This document shows, one piece after another, positions 1-9,826 of a stretch of DNA of 64,000 nucleotides. Origin of the DNA: Aliiruegeria sabulilitoris (lineage in GTDB: Bacteria; Pseudomonadota; Alphaproteobacteria; Rhodobacterales; Rhodobacteraceae); NCBI RefSeq assembly GCF_001558155.1, contig NZ_LOAS01000012.1, forward strand, positions 141,482 to 205,481, read 5' to 3'. The notes under the pieces were generated by a model that did not search any database, had not been told where the DNA came from, and saw nothing but the letters and a program-made list of their open reading frames with translations. How positions within the stretch are numbered: the first letter of the stretch is position 1; every line of letters starts with the position of its first letter. The position numbers and the translations under genes are program-made.

Positions 1-115
1 AGATCAGATCGATCGAGTCATCGGGGAGCTTTTTCATCTCCGCAATGCAGTCGCCGGAAAGAATCGTGTTCAGCGGCAGGGTCTTGGCCGCTGCCTTGGT
101 CGTGGTTTTGTTCAT
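1..115 (-). CDS. ccrM: Cell-cycle-type adenine DNA methyltransferase CcrM, N-terminal fragment
   Basis: Only the first 38 codons are in the window; the gene runs off the left edge. The visible N-terminus has a Lys/Thr/Ala-rich leader followed by NTILSGDCIAEMKKLPDDSI, which matches the start of the CcrM/beta-class adenine methyltransferases just before their DPPYN motif. CcrM methylates the adenine in GANTC and works in the alphaproteobacterial cell cycle. The adjacent upstream rnhB on the same strand is a common ccrM neighbour in this class. The catalytic DPPY and the C-terminal DNA-recognition domain lie outside the window, so the assignment rests on the N-terminus and context. Confidence 0.85.
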   Translation of the reverse strand, partial: MNKTTTKAAAKTLPLNTILSGDCIAEMKKLPDDSIDLI

Positions 116-167
116 GTCTGCCTCGTCCCGCGCCCTGTTTTTGGTGGCGTCGTGTTGCAGACAGAAT

Positions 168-206
168 GATTCATTGGTGATTCGGCGTCAAATTCTTTAT
201 TGAATC
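168..206. promoter_or_regulatory. Cluster of three GANTC methylation sites in the ccrM leader
   Basis: The 89-bp gap between rnhB and ccrM holds GATTC at 168-172, GATTC at 179-183 and GAATC at 202-206, the last overlapping the rnhB stop. GANTC is the CcrM target. In Caulobacter GANTC sites in the ccrM leader are known to let methylation state feed back on ccrM transcription. A similar feedback here is inference. Confidence 0.5.
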
Positions 207-885
207 AAAGGCTTGTCGAATTCTCTTGATACAAGATATTGCGCACCGGGGCGAAGGAACGCCTATGATGTGGGGTTACCCCAAGATCTCGGAGTGCCTT
301 TTTATGCTCAGCCGTCGGGTATCCGGCATTGCGTTCCCAGCCGTAGCCGGGATGCTGTTGCGCCAAATCCACCATCAGGCGGTCGCGCGCCACTTTTGCC
401 ACGATCGAGGCCGCCGCGATGGACAGACATTTCGCGTCTCCCTTGACCACGGTCTGCCCCGCGCAGGTGAGTCCCCGGGGAGTCATGTTGCCGTCGATCA
501 GGGCAAGGTCCGGGAGCGCGGGCAGGCGCTCCAGCGCCCGCAGCATGGCCAGGTGGGAGGCGCGCAGGATGTTGACAGCGTCGATCTCCTCCACCCCGAC
601 ATGCACGATTGCGACCTGCGCGGTTTCGAGGATCAGATCCGCCAGCACATCGCGTTTCTTCGCACTCAGCTTCTTGCTGTCGTTCAAGCCTTCCGGAATG
701 GCGTCCGGGTCCAGAATGACAGCGGCGGCGGTGACGGGACCGGCCAGCGGGCCGCGCCCGACCTCGTCGACACCGGCGACGAGGCGCGCACCACCCTGCC
801 AGGCGGCTTTTTCAAAGGAGAGATCGGGCTTCATCGCAAGGGTCTTTGGATTGGCGCCAAGACTGGGGACGGGGTCAATCCCCAT
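205..885 (-). CDS. rnhB: Ribonuclease HII
   Basis: Cytoplasmic RNase HII removes RNA from RNA-DNA hybrids and single misincorporated ribonucleotides. The N-terminal [14 protein letters not shown] motif supplies metal ligands D40 and E41, a third Asp lies in LIDGN (D131), and the family helix [14 protein letters not shown] follows. The chosen ATG at 885 has a GGAAGG-type ribosome binding site and overlaps the end of the GST gene by 11 bp, suggesting translational coupling. An internal ATG at 834 would remove 17 non-conserved residues and is the main alternative. The length of 226 residues fits the family. ccrM lies downstream on the same strand. Confidence 0.95.
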   Translation of the reverse strand: MGIDPVPSLGANPKTLAMKPDLSFEKAAWQGGARLVAGVDEVGRGPLAGPVTAAAVILDPDAIPEGLNDSKKLSAKKRDVLADLILETAQVAIVHVGVEEIDAVNILRASHLAMLRALERLPALPDLALIDGNMTPRGLTCAGQTVVKGDAKCLSIAAASIVAKVARDRLMVDLAQQHPGYGWERNAGYPTAEHKKALRDLGVTPHHRRSFAPVRNILYQENSTSL

Positions 886-1480
886 CGCCGCCTTCCGCCG
901 CCATCGCCCGTTTCAGGGCAGGGCGGTTGCACATGCGTTCCAGATAATCCGCCAGTTTCGGCTCGACGATGGGAAAACGCGCGGTCTGGGCCCACATGCC
1001 GCAATGGGCCAGGATGATGTCGGGCACGGTCATGCTCTCGCCCATCAGGTAAGTGCCCTCGCCCATGCGGCTGACCAGCGTTCGCTGGCTGCGTTCGAAC
1101 TCCCATTTCAGGCTCTTCTTGATCGCGCTTTCGCGCAACTCCTCGGGCAGGATGAAGCTGTGCCGTGCGGCCATCCACAGTGCCGCGTCGAACTCGTCGA
1201 GCAGGAACTGGGTCAGGCTGTCCTGCCGCGCGCGCTCGAGGGTGCCGGCGGCAAAGGTGAAGTTGTCGTGATGATCCGCCAGATAGGCGAGGATCGCCGT
1301 CGAATCGGTGATCGGCGTATTGTCCACGACCAGCACGGGCACCTTGCCCGTCGGGTTGACTGCAACGACATCCGGGGAACGCGGCGCGGCGGCGACAAGC
1401 TCGTAGGGTAGTCCCAGCTCTTCGAGCATCCAAACGACGCGCAACGTGCGGCTTTGGAGCTTTCCGATCACTGAGTACAT
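875..1480 (-). CDS. Glutathione S-transferase family protein
   Basis: A 201-residue cytosolic GST. The N-terminal thioredoxin-like domain shows a [21 protein letters not shown]-type start, the NPTGKVPVL cis-Pro region and the glutathione gamma-glutamyl contact DSTAI. An all-helical C-terminal domain follows. The start at 1480 is preferred because GGAGGG lies just upstream; an earlier ATG at 1507 would add nine basic residues. The substrate cannot be told from sequence. The end overlaps the rnhB start, so both are probably on one transcript. Confidence 0.88.
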   Translation of the reverse strand: MYSVIGKLQSRTLRVVWMLEELGLPYELVAAAPRSPDVVAVNPTGKVPVLVVDNTPITDSTAILAYLADHHDNFTFAAGTLERARQDSLTQFLLDEFDAALWMAARHSFILPEELRESAIKKSLKWEFERSQRTLVSRMGEGTYLMGESMTVPDIILAHCGMWAQTARFPIVEPKLADYLERMCNRPALKRAMAAEGGDGD

Positions 1481-1561
1481 TGGCTTCCCTCCCCTTGATT
1501 TCGCCACGCTGTCACGGACAGCGGGAAGGGTAAAGATCGAAAGCGGAGCGTCGTCGCCGCG

Positions 1562-2593
1562 TCAACGGCGGGCGGATTTCAGCATAGAGAGGCGGATGAA
1601 AAGCCGCTCCACCAGCGCCATCTGCGGTGCCGTCTGGCCGCCGGAGCGCAGCTCCAGATCGGTGTCGACAAGCTGCGCCAGCGCGGTTTCGAGCTTGTCC
1701 CGGCCCCATTCCTGCGCCTGCCGGATCATGCGGTCGCGGCGCGGCCCGAAAATGGGCGGGCGCTGGCGTGCGATGCCGGAGGAGGGGCCCTTGGGGTCGC
1801 AAGCGGCGGAATGCAGCGCGCGAAAATGGCGGGTGGCGCTGATCACGAGGAAAACGGGCGCCTCGCCCTGTCCGTCGAGCTTCTGGATGAGCGGACCGAT
1901 CTCGCGCACGCGGCCCTCGGCAACGGATTGCAACAGGTCGTCGACGGCGGCCTCGATAGTGGCGGGGGCAAGCTGGGCGATCTCTTCGCTGGTGAGCGGG
2001 GAGGGGTCGCCGATCTTGTAGAGGGCGATCTTTTCCAGCGTTTGGCGAAAATCGCCTGGATCGAGCGCGCGGCCAAGTGCCTCGAGATCGGTCATCGCGT
2101 TGCGGTCGATTTCATTGAGGCCGGCGCGTTTCAGTTCCGACTCAATCTCGGCACGGCTGGGCGGGTCGTCATAGATCGCGGCGCAAAGCGCGTTCTTGTG
2201 GCTTTCGAACAGCTTGCGCAGCTTGGAGCTTGCCTTGAGCATACCGGCGGTCACGACGATCATCGCGTCGCCCTCATGCCATTCGCCCAGGGCGCTGGAG
2301 ATGGCGTCGAGCTGTCCGTCGGCGGCGTCCTCCACCAAAACGGCGCGCTGGCCGGGAAAGAAGCCCACGGCCTTGACCGCATCGAGCAACGCGGCACCGT
2401 CGCGGCGGAGTTCCGGCCCAGAGAGCCGGGCGAGGCGCATTTCCTCGTCGCCATTGGGGCCGATCAGCGTGGCAATCAGGTCCTGTCGCTTGATGGCGAC
2501 CCGCATCGCGTCCGCCCCGTAGATCAGGATGCCGGCACGACGCGTGTCCGGATTGGAGAAGAAGGCATTTGCGTCGCGCCCGGAAAGTTTCAC
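1562..2593 (-). CDS. holA: DNA polymerase III delta subunit
   Basis: The clamp-loader delta subunit opens the beta sliding clamp during replication. The 343-residue protein starts [12 protein letters not shown] and has the weakly conserved HolA AAA+ fold without Walker motifs. The order leuS-lptE-holA on one strand, with overlapping ends, is the standard proteobacterial arrangement and supports the call. Its start codon overlaps the lptE stop by 4 bp (ATGA). Confidence 0.9.
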   Translation of the reverse strand: MKLSGRDANAFFSNPDTRRAGILIYGADAMRVAIKRQDLIATLIGPNGDEEMRLARLSGPELRRDGAALLDAVKAVGFFPGQRAVLVEDAADGQLDAISSALGEWHEGDAMIVVTAGMLKASSKLRKLFESHKNALCAAIYDDPPSRAEIESELKRAGLNEIDRNAMTDLEALGRALDPGDFRQTLEKIALYKIGDPSPLTSEEIAQLAPATIEAAVDDLLQSVAEGRVREIGPLIQKLDGQGEAPVFLVISATRHFRALHSAACDPKGPSSGIARQRPPIFGPRRDRMIRQAQEWGRDKLETALAQLVDTDLELRSGGQTAPQMALVERLFIRLSMLKSARR

Positions 2594-3087
2594 GGCAGCC
2601 AGCTCTGCGCCGTTGCCATCAGCTCGGTCACGACCTGATCGGCAAGGATGATCATCAGCCGTTCCTGGGCGTTGGTCGTGGACGCGGCGGTCGCCACTGT
2701 GGTCCCGAGCGCAGAATAGGCCACGAAATTGCGCACGGTTCCGCTGGTGACAGTTGCCTGGCTGGCCTGGTCGACCACGGTATAATCCAGCTTGCCGGTG
2801 AGGTGGTAGCGATAGGTCGAATCGTCGGGGGAAACGGCCAGTCCGTCATACCCGTAAGTGACCGTGAAGGTCAGCCGATAGGGAGCGGAGTCGTTACGGC
2901 TCAGCCGGGTCTCGATCCGATCCACGAAAGCATAGCTGGGCTTGTCATAAGGCGGGTTTGTCGTGAGCTGCCCGCGCAACCGGTCACCGGCGCCACCCGG
3001 CGCATAGGCCGGGGTGAAGCCGCAACCGGCCGTAAGCCCGGTGGCGGCGAGGGCGATGAGGACACTTCTGCGATCAGACAACGACAT
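2590..3087 (-). CDS. lptE: LPS-assembly lipoprotein LptE
   Basis: A 165-residue lipoprotein that plugs the LptD outer-membrane translocon for lipopolysaccharide. The N-terminus is a lipoprotein signal peptide with lipobox LTAGC (lipidated Cys22), followed by [10 protein letters not shown], a typical start of mature alphaproteobacterial LptE. It overlaps leuS at its start and holA at its end, the conserved context in which this fast-evolving protein is normally recognised. Confidence 0.9.
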   Translation of the reverse strand: MSLSDRRSVLIALAATGLTAGCGFTPAYAPGGAGDRLRGQLTTNPPYDKPSYAFVDRIETRLSRNDSAPYRLTFTVTYGYDGLAVSPDDSTYRYHLTGKLDYTVVDQASQATVTSGTVRNFVAYSALGTTVATAASTTNAQERLMIILADQVVTELMATAQSWLP

Positions 3088-5677
3088 TCACGATCCGCCC
3101 CGGTACGACGATGAGTTTCTTCGGCTGGCCCCCGTCCAGTGCCCGGATCACCGCGTCATGAGCAAGCACCAGCGCCTCCACTGTCGCCTTGTCCGCGTCC
3201 TTGGCAACCTCCAACTCGCCGCGCTTCTTGCCGTTGATCTGGATCGGCAGGGTGATGGTGTCATCCACCAGCATGGCCGCGTCCGCTTTCGGCCAGGGCG
3301 CGCGGGCAACGAGCCCTTCGCCGCCGAGCATGGACCAGACTTCCTCGGCCAGATGTGGCGTCATCGGCGACATGAGCTGCGCCATAACGCGCATGGCCTG
3401 TGCCTTGGCACCGGTGGTGGCCTTAGACTTGGCGACCGTATTGGTAAAGCCATAGAGCTTGGCGATGGAGGTGTTGAACGCGAAGCCCTCGATCCCGTCG
3501 GTCACGTCGGCAATCGCGCGATGGGTGGCCTTTTCGAGGGCGCGGTCCTCCTCGGAGGCCCCGTCCGGGGCCGCCTCGTCGGCCCGCTGGCGGAGTTCCT
3601 CCGCCAGGCGCCAGACCCGGCCGAGATGCTTGTAGGCGGCCTCGGCGCCAGAGGCCGTCCATTCCACGTCGCGTTCCGGCGGGCTGTCGGACATGACGAA
3701 CCAGCGCGCGGTATCGGCGCCGTATTGGGTCACGATGGACACCGGGTCGACCACGTTCTTCTTGGATTTCGACATCTTGGCGGAGGGAATCACTTCTACA
3801 GCCTCGCCCGTGCCCTTGACCACCACGCCGGATTCCGTCCGCTCGACGTCTTCGGGCAGATGGTAGATCGGGCGGTCGTTCTCGTCGCGGGTCAGGTAGA
3901 TCTCGTGGGTGACCATGCCTTGGGTAAAGAGCGCGTTGAACGGCTCCTTACATTTCTCCGGCAGGTGCCCGGTCAGGTGCATCGCGCGGGCGTAGAAGCG
4001 CGAATAGAGCAGGTGCAGGATCGCGTGCTCGATGCCGCCGATATACTGGTCGACATTCATCCAATAGGCGGCCTCTTCGGCCACGGTCGGCGTTTCCGCG
4101 CGCGGCGCGGTGAAGCGGGCGAAATACCACGACGAATCGACGAATGTGTCCATCGTGTCCGTCTCGCGTCTTGCCGGCTTTCCGCAGCGGGGGCAGGGAA
4201 CGTCGCGCCAGCTCGGGTGACGGTCCAGCGGGTTGCCGGGAACGGAGAAGTCGATCGGCTTGCCGTCTTCATCATAGGGCAGCTCGACGGGGAGGTTCTC
4301 GCGATTCTCCGGCACGACGCCGCAATCACCGCAATGCACGACCGGAATTGGGCAACCCCAATAACGCTGACGGCTCAGCCCCCAGTCCCGCAGGCGGAAC
4401 TTGGTGACGCCTTGGCCCAGACCCTTCGCCTCGAAGAGGTCGATTGCCGTCGCGATTCCCTCTTCGCCCGTCTGGGTCTCCGCTCCGGCAAAGCCCTTGA
4501 CGTAACTTACCTTTTCGGACTTCAGCGGCACATAAGCCTCACCGCCATCCTCGGGCGCTGCGAAACCTTCGGCCGGTTCAACCGGTGCATAGGTCGAGGT
4601 CACCGGCAGACCGTATTTGCGAGCGAATTCGAGGTCGCGCGCGTCATGGGCCGGGCAACCGAAAATTGCGCCGGTGCCGTAATCCATCAGGATGAAGTTG
4701 GCGATATAGACCGGCAGCTCCCAGCTCTCGTCGAGCGGGTGACGCACCTTGAGCCCGGTGTCGAATCCGCGCTTCTCGGCTTTCTCCAGCTCCTCCTCCG
4801 AAGTGCCCATGCGGCGGCACTCGGCGCAGAACGCGGCGATCTCCGCGTTATCCGTCTCCAGCGCTTTCGCCAGCGGGTGGTCGGGCGAGATGCCGACGAA
4901 ACTCGCCCCCATCAGCGTGTCAGGGCGAGTCGTGTAAACCTCAACCTTGTCAAAACCCTCGGGCGCATCCACCGTGTCGAAGGCGAATTGCAGGCCACGG
5001 CTCTTGCCGATCCAGTTGGCCTGCATCAGGCGCACCTTCTCGGGCCAGTCTTCCAGACCGTCCAGCGCGTCCAGCAGTTCCTCGGAGAAATCCGAGATCT
5101 TGAAGAACCACTGTGTCAGTTCCTTGCGCTCCACGAGCGCCCCGGAGCGCCAGCCGCGCCCCTGCTCGACCTGCTCGTTGGCCAGCACCGTCATGTCGAC
5201 CGGGTCCCAGTTCACGACGGCATTCTTGCGATAGATCAGGCCGGCATCGAGCATGTCGATGAACATGCGTTGCTGCTGGGCGTAATATTCCGGATCACAG
5301 GTGGCAAACTCGCGCGACCAGTCGATGGAGAGCCCCAGTGGCTTCATCTGCGCGCGCATGTCGGCGATATTGCTGTAGGTCCAGTCCTTCGGGTGGCCGC
5401 CCGAAGCCATGGCGGCGTTCTCGGCGGGCATGCCGAACGCGTCCCAGCCCATCGGGTGCAAGACGCTGAAACCACAGGAAGATTTGTAGCGCGCGATAAC
5501 ATCGCCCATCGTGTAGTTGCGCACATGGCCGATGTGGATGCGCCCCGACGGGTAGGGGAACATCTCGAGGACGTAGTATTTGGGCCTGGCCGGGTCGCGG
5601 ACGGCCTTGAAAATACCGGCATCCTCCCAGGCAGCTTGCCATTTGGGTTCGATGATGGACGGGTCCAGACGGGACAT
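3074..5677 (-). CDS. leuS: Leucyl-tRNA synthetase
   Basis: Class Ia synthetase charging tRNA-Leu. The HIGH signature is at residues 48-51 ([15 protein letters not shown]). KMSKS is at 634-638. Between them lie the CP1 editing domain and a zinc-binding-like insert with two CxxC pairs (VVHCGDCG and VPCPRCG). The length of 867 residues is typical. The gene heads the leuS-lptE-holA operon, with a 14-bp overlap into lptE. Confidence 0.98.
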   Translation of the reverse strand: MSRLDPSIIEPKWQAAWEDAGIFKAVRDPARPKYYVLEMFPYPSGRIHIGHVRNYTMGDVIARYKSSCGFSVLHPMGWDAFGMPAENAAMASGGHPKDWTYSNIADMRAQMKPLGLSIDWSREFATCDPEYYAQQQRMFIDMLDAGLIYRKNAVVNWDPVDMTVLANEQVEQGRGWRSGALVERKELTQWFFKISDFSEELLDALDGLEDWPEKVRLMQANWIGKSRGLQFAFDTVDAPEGFDKVEVYTTRPDTLMGASFVGISPDHPLAKALETDNAEIAAFCAECRRMGTSEEELEKAEKRGFDTGLKVRHPLDESWELPVYIANFILMDYGTGAIFGCPAHDARDLEFARKYGLPVTSTYAPVEPAEGFAAPEDGGEAYVPLKSEKVSYVKGFAGAETQTGEEGIATAIDLFEAKGLGQGVTKFRLRDWGLSRQRYWGCPIPVVHCGDCGVVPENRENLPVELPYDEDGKPIDFSVPGNPLDRHPSWRDVPCPRCGKPARRETDTMDTFVDSSWYFARFTAPRAETPTVAEEAAYWMNVDQYIGGIEHAILHLLYSRFYARAMHLTGHLPEKCKEPFNALFTQGMVTHEIYLTRDENDRPIYHLPEDVERTESGVVVKGTGEAVEVIPSAKMSKSKKNVVDPVSIVTQYGADTARWFVMSDSPPERDVEWTASGAEAAYKHLGRVWRLAEELRQRADEAAPDGASEEDRALEKATHRAIADVTDGIEGFAFNTSIAKLYGFTNTVAKSKATTGAKAQAMRVMAQLMSPMTPHLAEEVWSMLGGEGLVARAPWPKADAAMLVDDTITLPIQINGKKRGELEVAKDADKATVEALVLAHDAVIRALDGGQPKKLIVVPGRIVNVVV

Positions 5678-5768
5678 CGCTTACCTCGGCTCACGGAGAC
5701 TTCTGTTCCGCGGCTTGATAAGCGTGTGCCCGCCCAGCGTCCAGTGCGGCTTTGCCGCCCCGGAAGTC

Positions 5769-6266
5769 TCAGAGACGGGTGTGCTGGATCCGCATTTGGC
5801 GCGCTCGGGTCAGGATGGCATCCTCGACGGCGCGCACCGTGTCGGGATCGGCCGGGCCGGAGCGGGTGTTGAGCGAAACCTTCAGCGAGCGCGCATCCAG
5901 CGCCGGATCGGTGACATAGACGGTCGCCCGGTAGGCGCGGCCACCACCGGGAGGTGTGCCGTATCCGGTCACGATCACGCCAGAGAAAGGATCGACTCGC
6001 TCGACGGGCAGGAAATTCAGGATATCCATCGACGCCAGCCAGATGTAGCGGTTCACTTCCAGCGTGGTATTCGCGTCGTCGAGATTCGTGAACAGATCCC
6101 AGATCGTGTCGCGCTTGTTGCCGTCGTCGTCCACTGCGGGGTTGTACTCGTTGGGAAGCTGGCTGGTATCCACATCCGTGGATATCCTGCTGCCCCAGCC
6201 ACAGCCGGAAACGATGGCCACACAGGCCAGAGCGGTCGCGGTCTTAGTTACCGATGCGAAGGTCAT
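5769..6266 (-). CDS. DUF3576 domain lipoprotein
   Basis: A 165-residue predicted lipoprotein with lipobox IVSGC (Cys22), then a conserved domain containing DTIWDLF, RYIWLASMDILNFLPV and DPFSGVIVTGYGTPPGG. These match the DUF3576 family, common in alphaproteobacteria and of unknown function. The frame stays open far upstream, but that stretch is antisense to the porin. The start at 6266 is fixed by the signal peptide and a purine-rich GGGGGGCAGAGGG upstream. It lies directly upstream of leuS on the same strand and may be co-transcribed with it. Confidence 0.85.
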   Translation of the reverse strand: MTFASVTKTATALACVAIVSGCGWGSRISTDVDTSQLPNEYNPAVDDDGNKRDTIWDLFTNLDDANTTLEVNRYIWLASMDILNFLPVERVDPFSGVIVTGYGTPPGGGRAYRATVYVTDPALDARSLKVSLNTRSGPADPDTVRAVEDAILTRARQMRIQHTRL

Positions 6267-6503
6267 GCCCTCTGCCCCCCGAAGCATTGTTTTGGCAGTG
6301 TGTAACCGAGCCTTTAAGGCCTCACAAGACTTTAGAGCCTCGGCAGGGTTTCGCCACTGTGGCAAAGCTGCACCAAATTCCGCAAGCTGACTCTGCGCAC
6401 TCATCGCTAACTTGCAATCAAGGCTCTGGGGAGCGAGACACTCCTCATACCCAATTCGGATTCCCGGGTTGAGGTGAACTCTTGAGATACACGAGGGAAA
6501 ACG

Positions 6504-7592
6504 ATGAAAAAGGTTCTTCTCACTTCGACCGCTCTGGTTGCCTTTGCAGGCGCAGCTGCCGCTGAAGTTACGATGTCCGGCTCTGCCGAAATGGGTGTCA
6601 TTGGTGGCGAAAATATCGAGACGCAGTTCCTGCAGTCGATCGACGTTCGCTTTTCGCTGTCCGGCGAGACCGACAATGGTCTGACGTTCGGTGGTAGCAT
6701 CGATCTGGACGACGTTGCCGACTCCGCTACGTCCTCTCCGTCGGGCCTGGGCGACCAGACCGGCTTTGCTGACTTCACGGTCTTCGTGTCCGGCGAGTTC
6801 GGCACCGTGACCATGGGCGACACCGATGGCGCTCTCGACTGGGCGATGACCGACGCTGCCTCGATTGGCAACCCGGGTTCCATCGCGGACAACGAAACCG
6901 GCCACCTCGGTCGTCAGGACACCTACTTTGACGGTGCCTATGACGGTCAGATCCTCCGCTACGACTACGCCTACGAAGGCTTCGGCTTCGCAGTGTCCGT
7001 CGAGCAGGACGACCGTTCGGACGCCGAACTGGACCAAGACGCCATCGACGCGGGTCTCGCCGCGGGTGATCTGGATCGCGGCGACTACAACTGGGCCGTT
7101 GGTGTCAAGTGGTCTGGCGAAGCTGGCCCCGGCACTGTCAAGGTCGGCGCTGGTTACCAGGCCACCGACTATGCGTCGCTGACCCTGGGTACCGACGACA
7201 ACAACATCACGCTCAACTTCAATACAGACGCTACCGTCTGGGGCCTGTCCGCTGGCTACTACATGGACAACGGTTTCTCCATCGGTGGTACCTACTCTGA
7301 CTGGAGCGCCGACGGTATCGACGACGGCTCGCACTGGGCGATCGGTGCTGGTTACGCCTTCGACGCCTTCTCGGTCCACGCCAACTACGGTGAGCACTAC
7401 TTCAAAACCGATGGCAGCGACAAAATCGATGCGTCCGGTTGGGGTCTTGCCGCTGGTTACGACCTCGGCGGCGGTCTGTCCGTTCTGGCTGGCTACGGCT
7501 ACTCCGAGCTCGAGATCAAGGACGGCGCTACTGGCGACAAGTCGAAGGGCGACACCAGCAACTGGTCCCTCGGTCTGTCCATGTCCTTCTGA
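6504..7592 (+). CDS. Outer-membrane porin (Rhodobacter type)
   Basis: A 362-residue gram-negative porin. A signal peptide (MKKVLLTSTALVAFAGAAAA) precedes EVTMSGSAEMGV, the first beta strand. The rest is a series of amphipathic strands separated by Asp/Gly-rich loops, ending in the porin-type C-terminal phenylalanine (LSMSF). A GAGGG ribosome binding site precedes the ATG and a strong terminator follows. Codons are strongly biased toward C-ending forms, as expected for an abundant protein. It faces the lipoprotein gene divergently across about 240 bp. Confidence 0.95.
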   Translation: MKKVLLTSTALVAFAGAAAAEVTMSGSAEMGVIGGENIETQFLQSIDVRFSLSGETDNGLTFGGSIDLDDVADSATSSPSGLGDQTGFADFTVFVSGEFGTVTMGDTDGALDWAMTDAASIGNPGSIADNETGHLGRQDTYFDGAYDGQILRYDYAYEGFGFAVSVEQDDRSDAELDQDAIDAGLAAGDLDRGDYNWAVGVKWSGEAGPGTVKVGAGYQATDYASLTLGTDDNNITLNFNTDATVWGLSAGYYMDNGFSIGGTYSDWSADGIDDGSHWAIGAGYAFDAFSVHANYGEHYFKTDGSDKIDASGWGLAAGYDLGGGLSVLAGYGYSELEIKDGATGDKSKGDTSNWSLGLSMSF

Positions 7593-7616
7593 TCTTCGAT
7601 CAGAGACTGTTTAGGG

Positions 7617-7649
7617 AAGAGCGGGCATTGCCCGCTCTTTTCTTTTTGG
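7617..7649 (+). terminator. Rho-independent terminator of the porin gene
   Basis: A perfect 10-bp stem (7617-7626 with 7630-7639, AAGAGCGGGC) with a 3-nt ATT loop, followed by a run of T with one C. It sits 24 bp after the porin stop. Confidence 0.95.
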
Positions 7650-7695
7650 GCCGGAGAATGTTAGCAGGTGTCGAACATCCAGCAGGTCGGCCCTT

Positions 7696-9168
7696 ATGCT
7701 TCCAGTCAATCCCGCGCGTTTTTCTGAGCTTTTCCACAAAACTCAAGCGCTTGAGAAAGCCGGACGGCTTGATGAGGCCCGCGACCTTTGCCGCAGGCTG
7801 ATCGCCGCGGCGCCGCAGCGTGTGGAGCCACATTTCCAACTCGCCCGGATCGAACGCCGCGCCGGGGATATTGCAGCCGCAATTGCCCATTTGCGCGATG
7901 CCAGGGCGTTGAAGCCCAAGGAACCGGCTATCCTCGCGGCACTCGCAGACATGCTGTCGGCCCATGGCGATGACGAAGAAGCGCTCCAGATCCACGACAT
8001 CCTGATCCGCGCCGCCCCGCGCGATGCGCGCTACCTGATCGACAAGGCACTGGTATTGCAGCGGACCGGCGCGTTCGAAAAGGCCGAAACCACGCTCCGC
8101 AAGGCGCAAGCGCTCGACCCGTTGCGGGGAGAACCCTACCGGATGCTCACCGCCAACCGGAAGGTGAAGCCGGGCGACCCGTTGATCGGCAAGATGAAGG
8201 CGGCGCTCGGGAAAAAGAATCTCTCCCGGTCCGCGCGTGTCGAGATCGAGTTCGCCTTGGCCAAGGCGATGGAAGACACTGAACAATATGGCGAGGTCTT
8301 CCGCTACCTGTCTCCCGCCAACGCGACAATGAAATCGGCCTATGGTTATGACGTTTCCGACCGGCATGCGGAGGTGAACGGTTTGATCGAGGCCTTTCGT
8401 GATTTCGATTTCACGCCCACCAGGCAGGTCGATGACAAATTCGCACCGATCTTTGTAACCGGCCTGCCCCGTTCGGGAACGACCCTTGTCGAGCAGATCC
8501 TGGCAAGCCACTCGCAGGTGACGAGCGGCGGCGAGATGCCCTATGCCTTGCGCTTGTGTTACGACGCAATCGGGGACCCGGGGCGGGGCTTCACGCCGAT
8601 GGCCAAGGTGGCAGGTGACAAGATCACGCGCCTTGCCGAACAATACGAAGCGGCGGCGCGTTCCAGCGTCTCCTTCGACCGGATCGTGACCGACAAGGCG
8701 ATCCAGTCGCACTTGGTAATGGGCCTGCTGAAGATGGCGATTCCCTCGGCGCGTTTCATCGTCGTGCGCCGTGATCCGCGCGACCTGCTCTATTCCATCT
8801 ACAAGAACCTGTTCGCGCAGGGCACGCATCGCTACGCCTATGATCTGGAGGATCTCGCGAAATACTACGCGAGCTTTCTGCAGATGCTGGATTTCTGGCG
8901 GGAGAACCTGCCGGGCGGTTTTCACGAGGTCCATTACGAGGAACTCGTGGCGGATCCGGAGACGCAGTCGCGCGCGCTGGTTGCCGCGGCCGGGCTGGAA
9001 TGGGAGGATGCATGCCTCGAATTCCACAAGAGCCGCAGTTCGGTGAAAACCTTGTCGGTTCAACAGGTTCGCCAACCGATTTACCGCAGTTCGGCGCAGG
9101 CCTGGCGCCGCTACGAGACCGACTTGCAGCCGTTGGTCGACGCACTTGAACGGGAAGGGGTGCTCTGA
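7696..9168 (+). CDS. TPR-containing sulfotransferase family protein
   Basis: A 490-residue protein. The N-terminal ~200 residues are tetratricopeptide-like helical repeats (for example AGRLDEARDLCRRLIAAAP). The C-terminal half is a sulfotransferase domain with the PAPS 5'-phosphosulfate loop VTGLPRSGTTLVEQILAS at about residues 254-271 and the 3'-phosphate-binding segment FIVVRRDPRDLLYSIY. Such TPR-sulfotransferase fusions are common in alphaproteobacteria; their acceptors, possibly cell-surface glycans or peptides, are mostly unknown. The yggS gene begins one base after its stop, so they probably form an operon. Confidence 0.9.
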   Translation: MLPVNPARFSELFHKTQALEKAGRLDEARDLCRRLIAAAPQRVEPHFQLARIERRAGDIAAAIAHLRDARALKPKEPAILAALADMLSAHGDDEEALQIHDILIRAAPRDARYLIDKALVLQRTGAFEKAETTLRKAQALDPLRGEPYRMLTANRKVKPGDPLIGKMKAALGKKNLSRSARVEIEFALAKAMEDTEQYGEVFRYLSPANATMKSAYGYDVSDRHAEVNGLIEAFRDFDFTPTRQVDDKFAPIFVTGLPRSGTTLVEQILASHSQVTSGGEMPYALRLCYDAIGDPGRGFTPMAKVAGDKITRLAEQYEAAARSSVSFDRIVTDKAIQSHLVMGLLKMAIPSARFIVVRRDPRDLLYSIYKNLFAQGTHRYAYDLEDLAKYYASFLQMLDFWRENLPGGFHEVHYEELVADPETQSRALVAAAGLEWEDACLEFHKSRSSVKTLSVQQVRQPIYRSSAQAWRRYETDLQPLVDALEREGVL

Positions 9169-9169
9169 A

Positions 9170-9823
9170 ATGGGGTTGAAAGAGATTCGCGAACGGATTC
9201 TGGCGGCAGAAATCGCAGCCGGTCGTCCGCAGGGGGCAACCGAATTGATCGCGGTGTCGAAAGTGCAGCCACTGGAGCGGGTAGAGGCTGTTCTGGAGGC
9301 TGGCCACCGCGTCTTCGGCGAGAACCGGGTGCAGGAAGCGCAGGGCAAGTGGCCAGATTTCAAGGAGCGTTTCGACGGCGTGGAACTGCACCTGATCGGC
9401 CCACTTCAGACCAACAAGGCCCGCGCGGCCTTCGAGCTGTTTGATGTCATCCACTCACTGGACCGTCCGAAGCTGGCCACCACCTTTGCCCGCCTTGCTG
9501 ATGAAACCGGGCACTGTCCGCCCGTCTTCATCCAGGTCAATACCGGTGAGGAGCCGCAAAAGGCCGGCCTTTTGCCAGCGGAGACCGATGCCTTCGTGAC
9601 GCAGGTGCGTGATCTCGGCCTGCCGCTGCGTGGCTTGATGTGTATTCCGCCAGTTGACGAGGAGCCGTCTTTGCATTTCGCGCTGTTGGCAAAGCTTGCC
9701 GAGCGCAATGGCTTGGAGGGCCTTTCCATGGGCATGAGCAGCGATTTCGAGAGCGCGATTGCCCTTGGCGCGACCCATGTCCGCGTCGGCTCGGCGATCT
9801 TTGGCGACCGGGATTACGGCTGA
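9170..9823 (+). CDS. YggS-family PLP homeostasis protein
   Basis: A pyridoxal-phosphate-binding protein of the PLPBP/YggS family, which buffers PLP and affects amino-acid and keto-acid balance. It shows the family's LIAVSKVQP Lys region, HRVFGENRVQEAQ, LHLIGPLQTNKA and the C-terminal SMGMSSDFESAIALGATHVRVGSAIFG barrel end, given here as two parts: SMGMSSDFESAI and THVRVGSAIFG. The start at 9170 is one base after the upstream stop, with GGGAAGGGG about 10 nt before it. Length 217 residues. Confidence 0.95.
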   Translation: MGLKEIRERILAAEIAAGRPQGATELIAVSKVQPLERVEAVLEAGHRVFGENRVQEAQGKWPDFKERFDGVELHLIGPLQTNKARAAFELFDVIHSLDRPKLATTFARLADETGHCPPVFIQVNTGEEPQKAGLLPAETDAFVTQVRDLGLPLRGLMCIPPVDEEPSLHFALLAKLAERNGLEGLSMGMSSDFESAIALGATHVRVGSAIFGDRDYG

Positions 9824-9826
9824 GCT

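Noticed and set aside
3014-5872. 952-codon plus-strand frame opposite leuS
   Set aside because: Antisense shadow in GC-rich DNA; the minus strand carries all LeuS motifs.
6267-7397. Upstream extension of the DUF3576 lipoprotein frame
   Set aside because: It is antisense to the porin; the lipoprotein signal peptide fixes the start at 6266.
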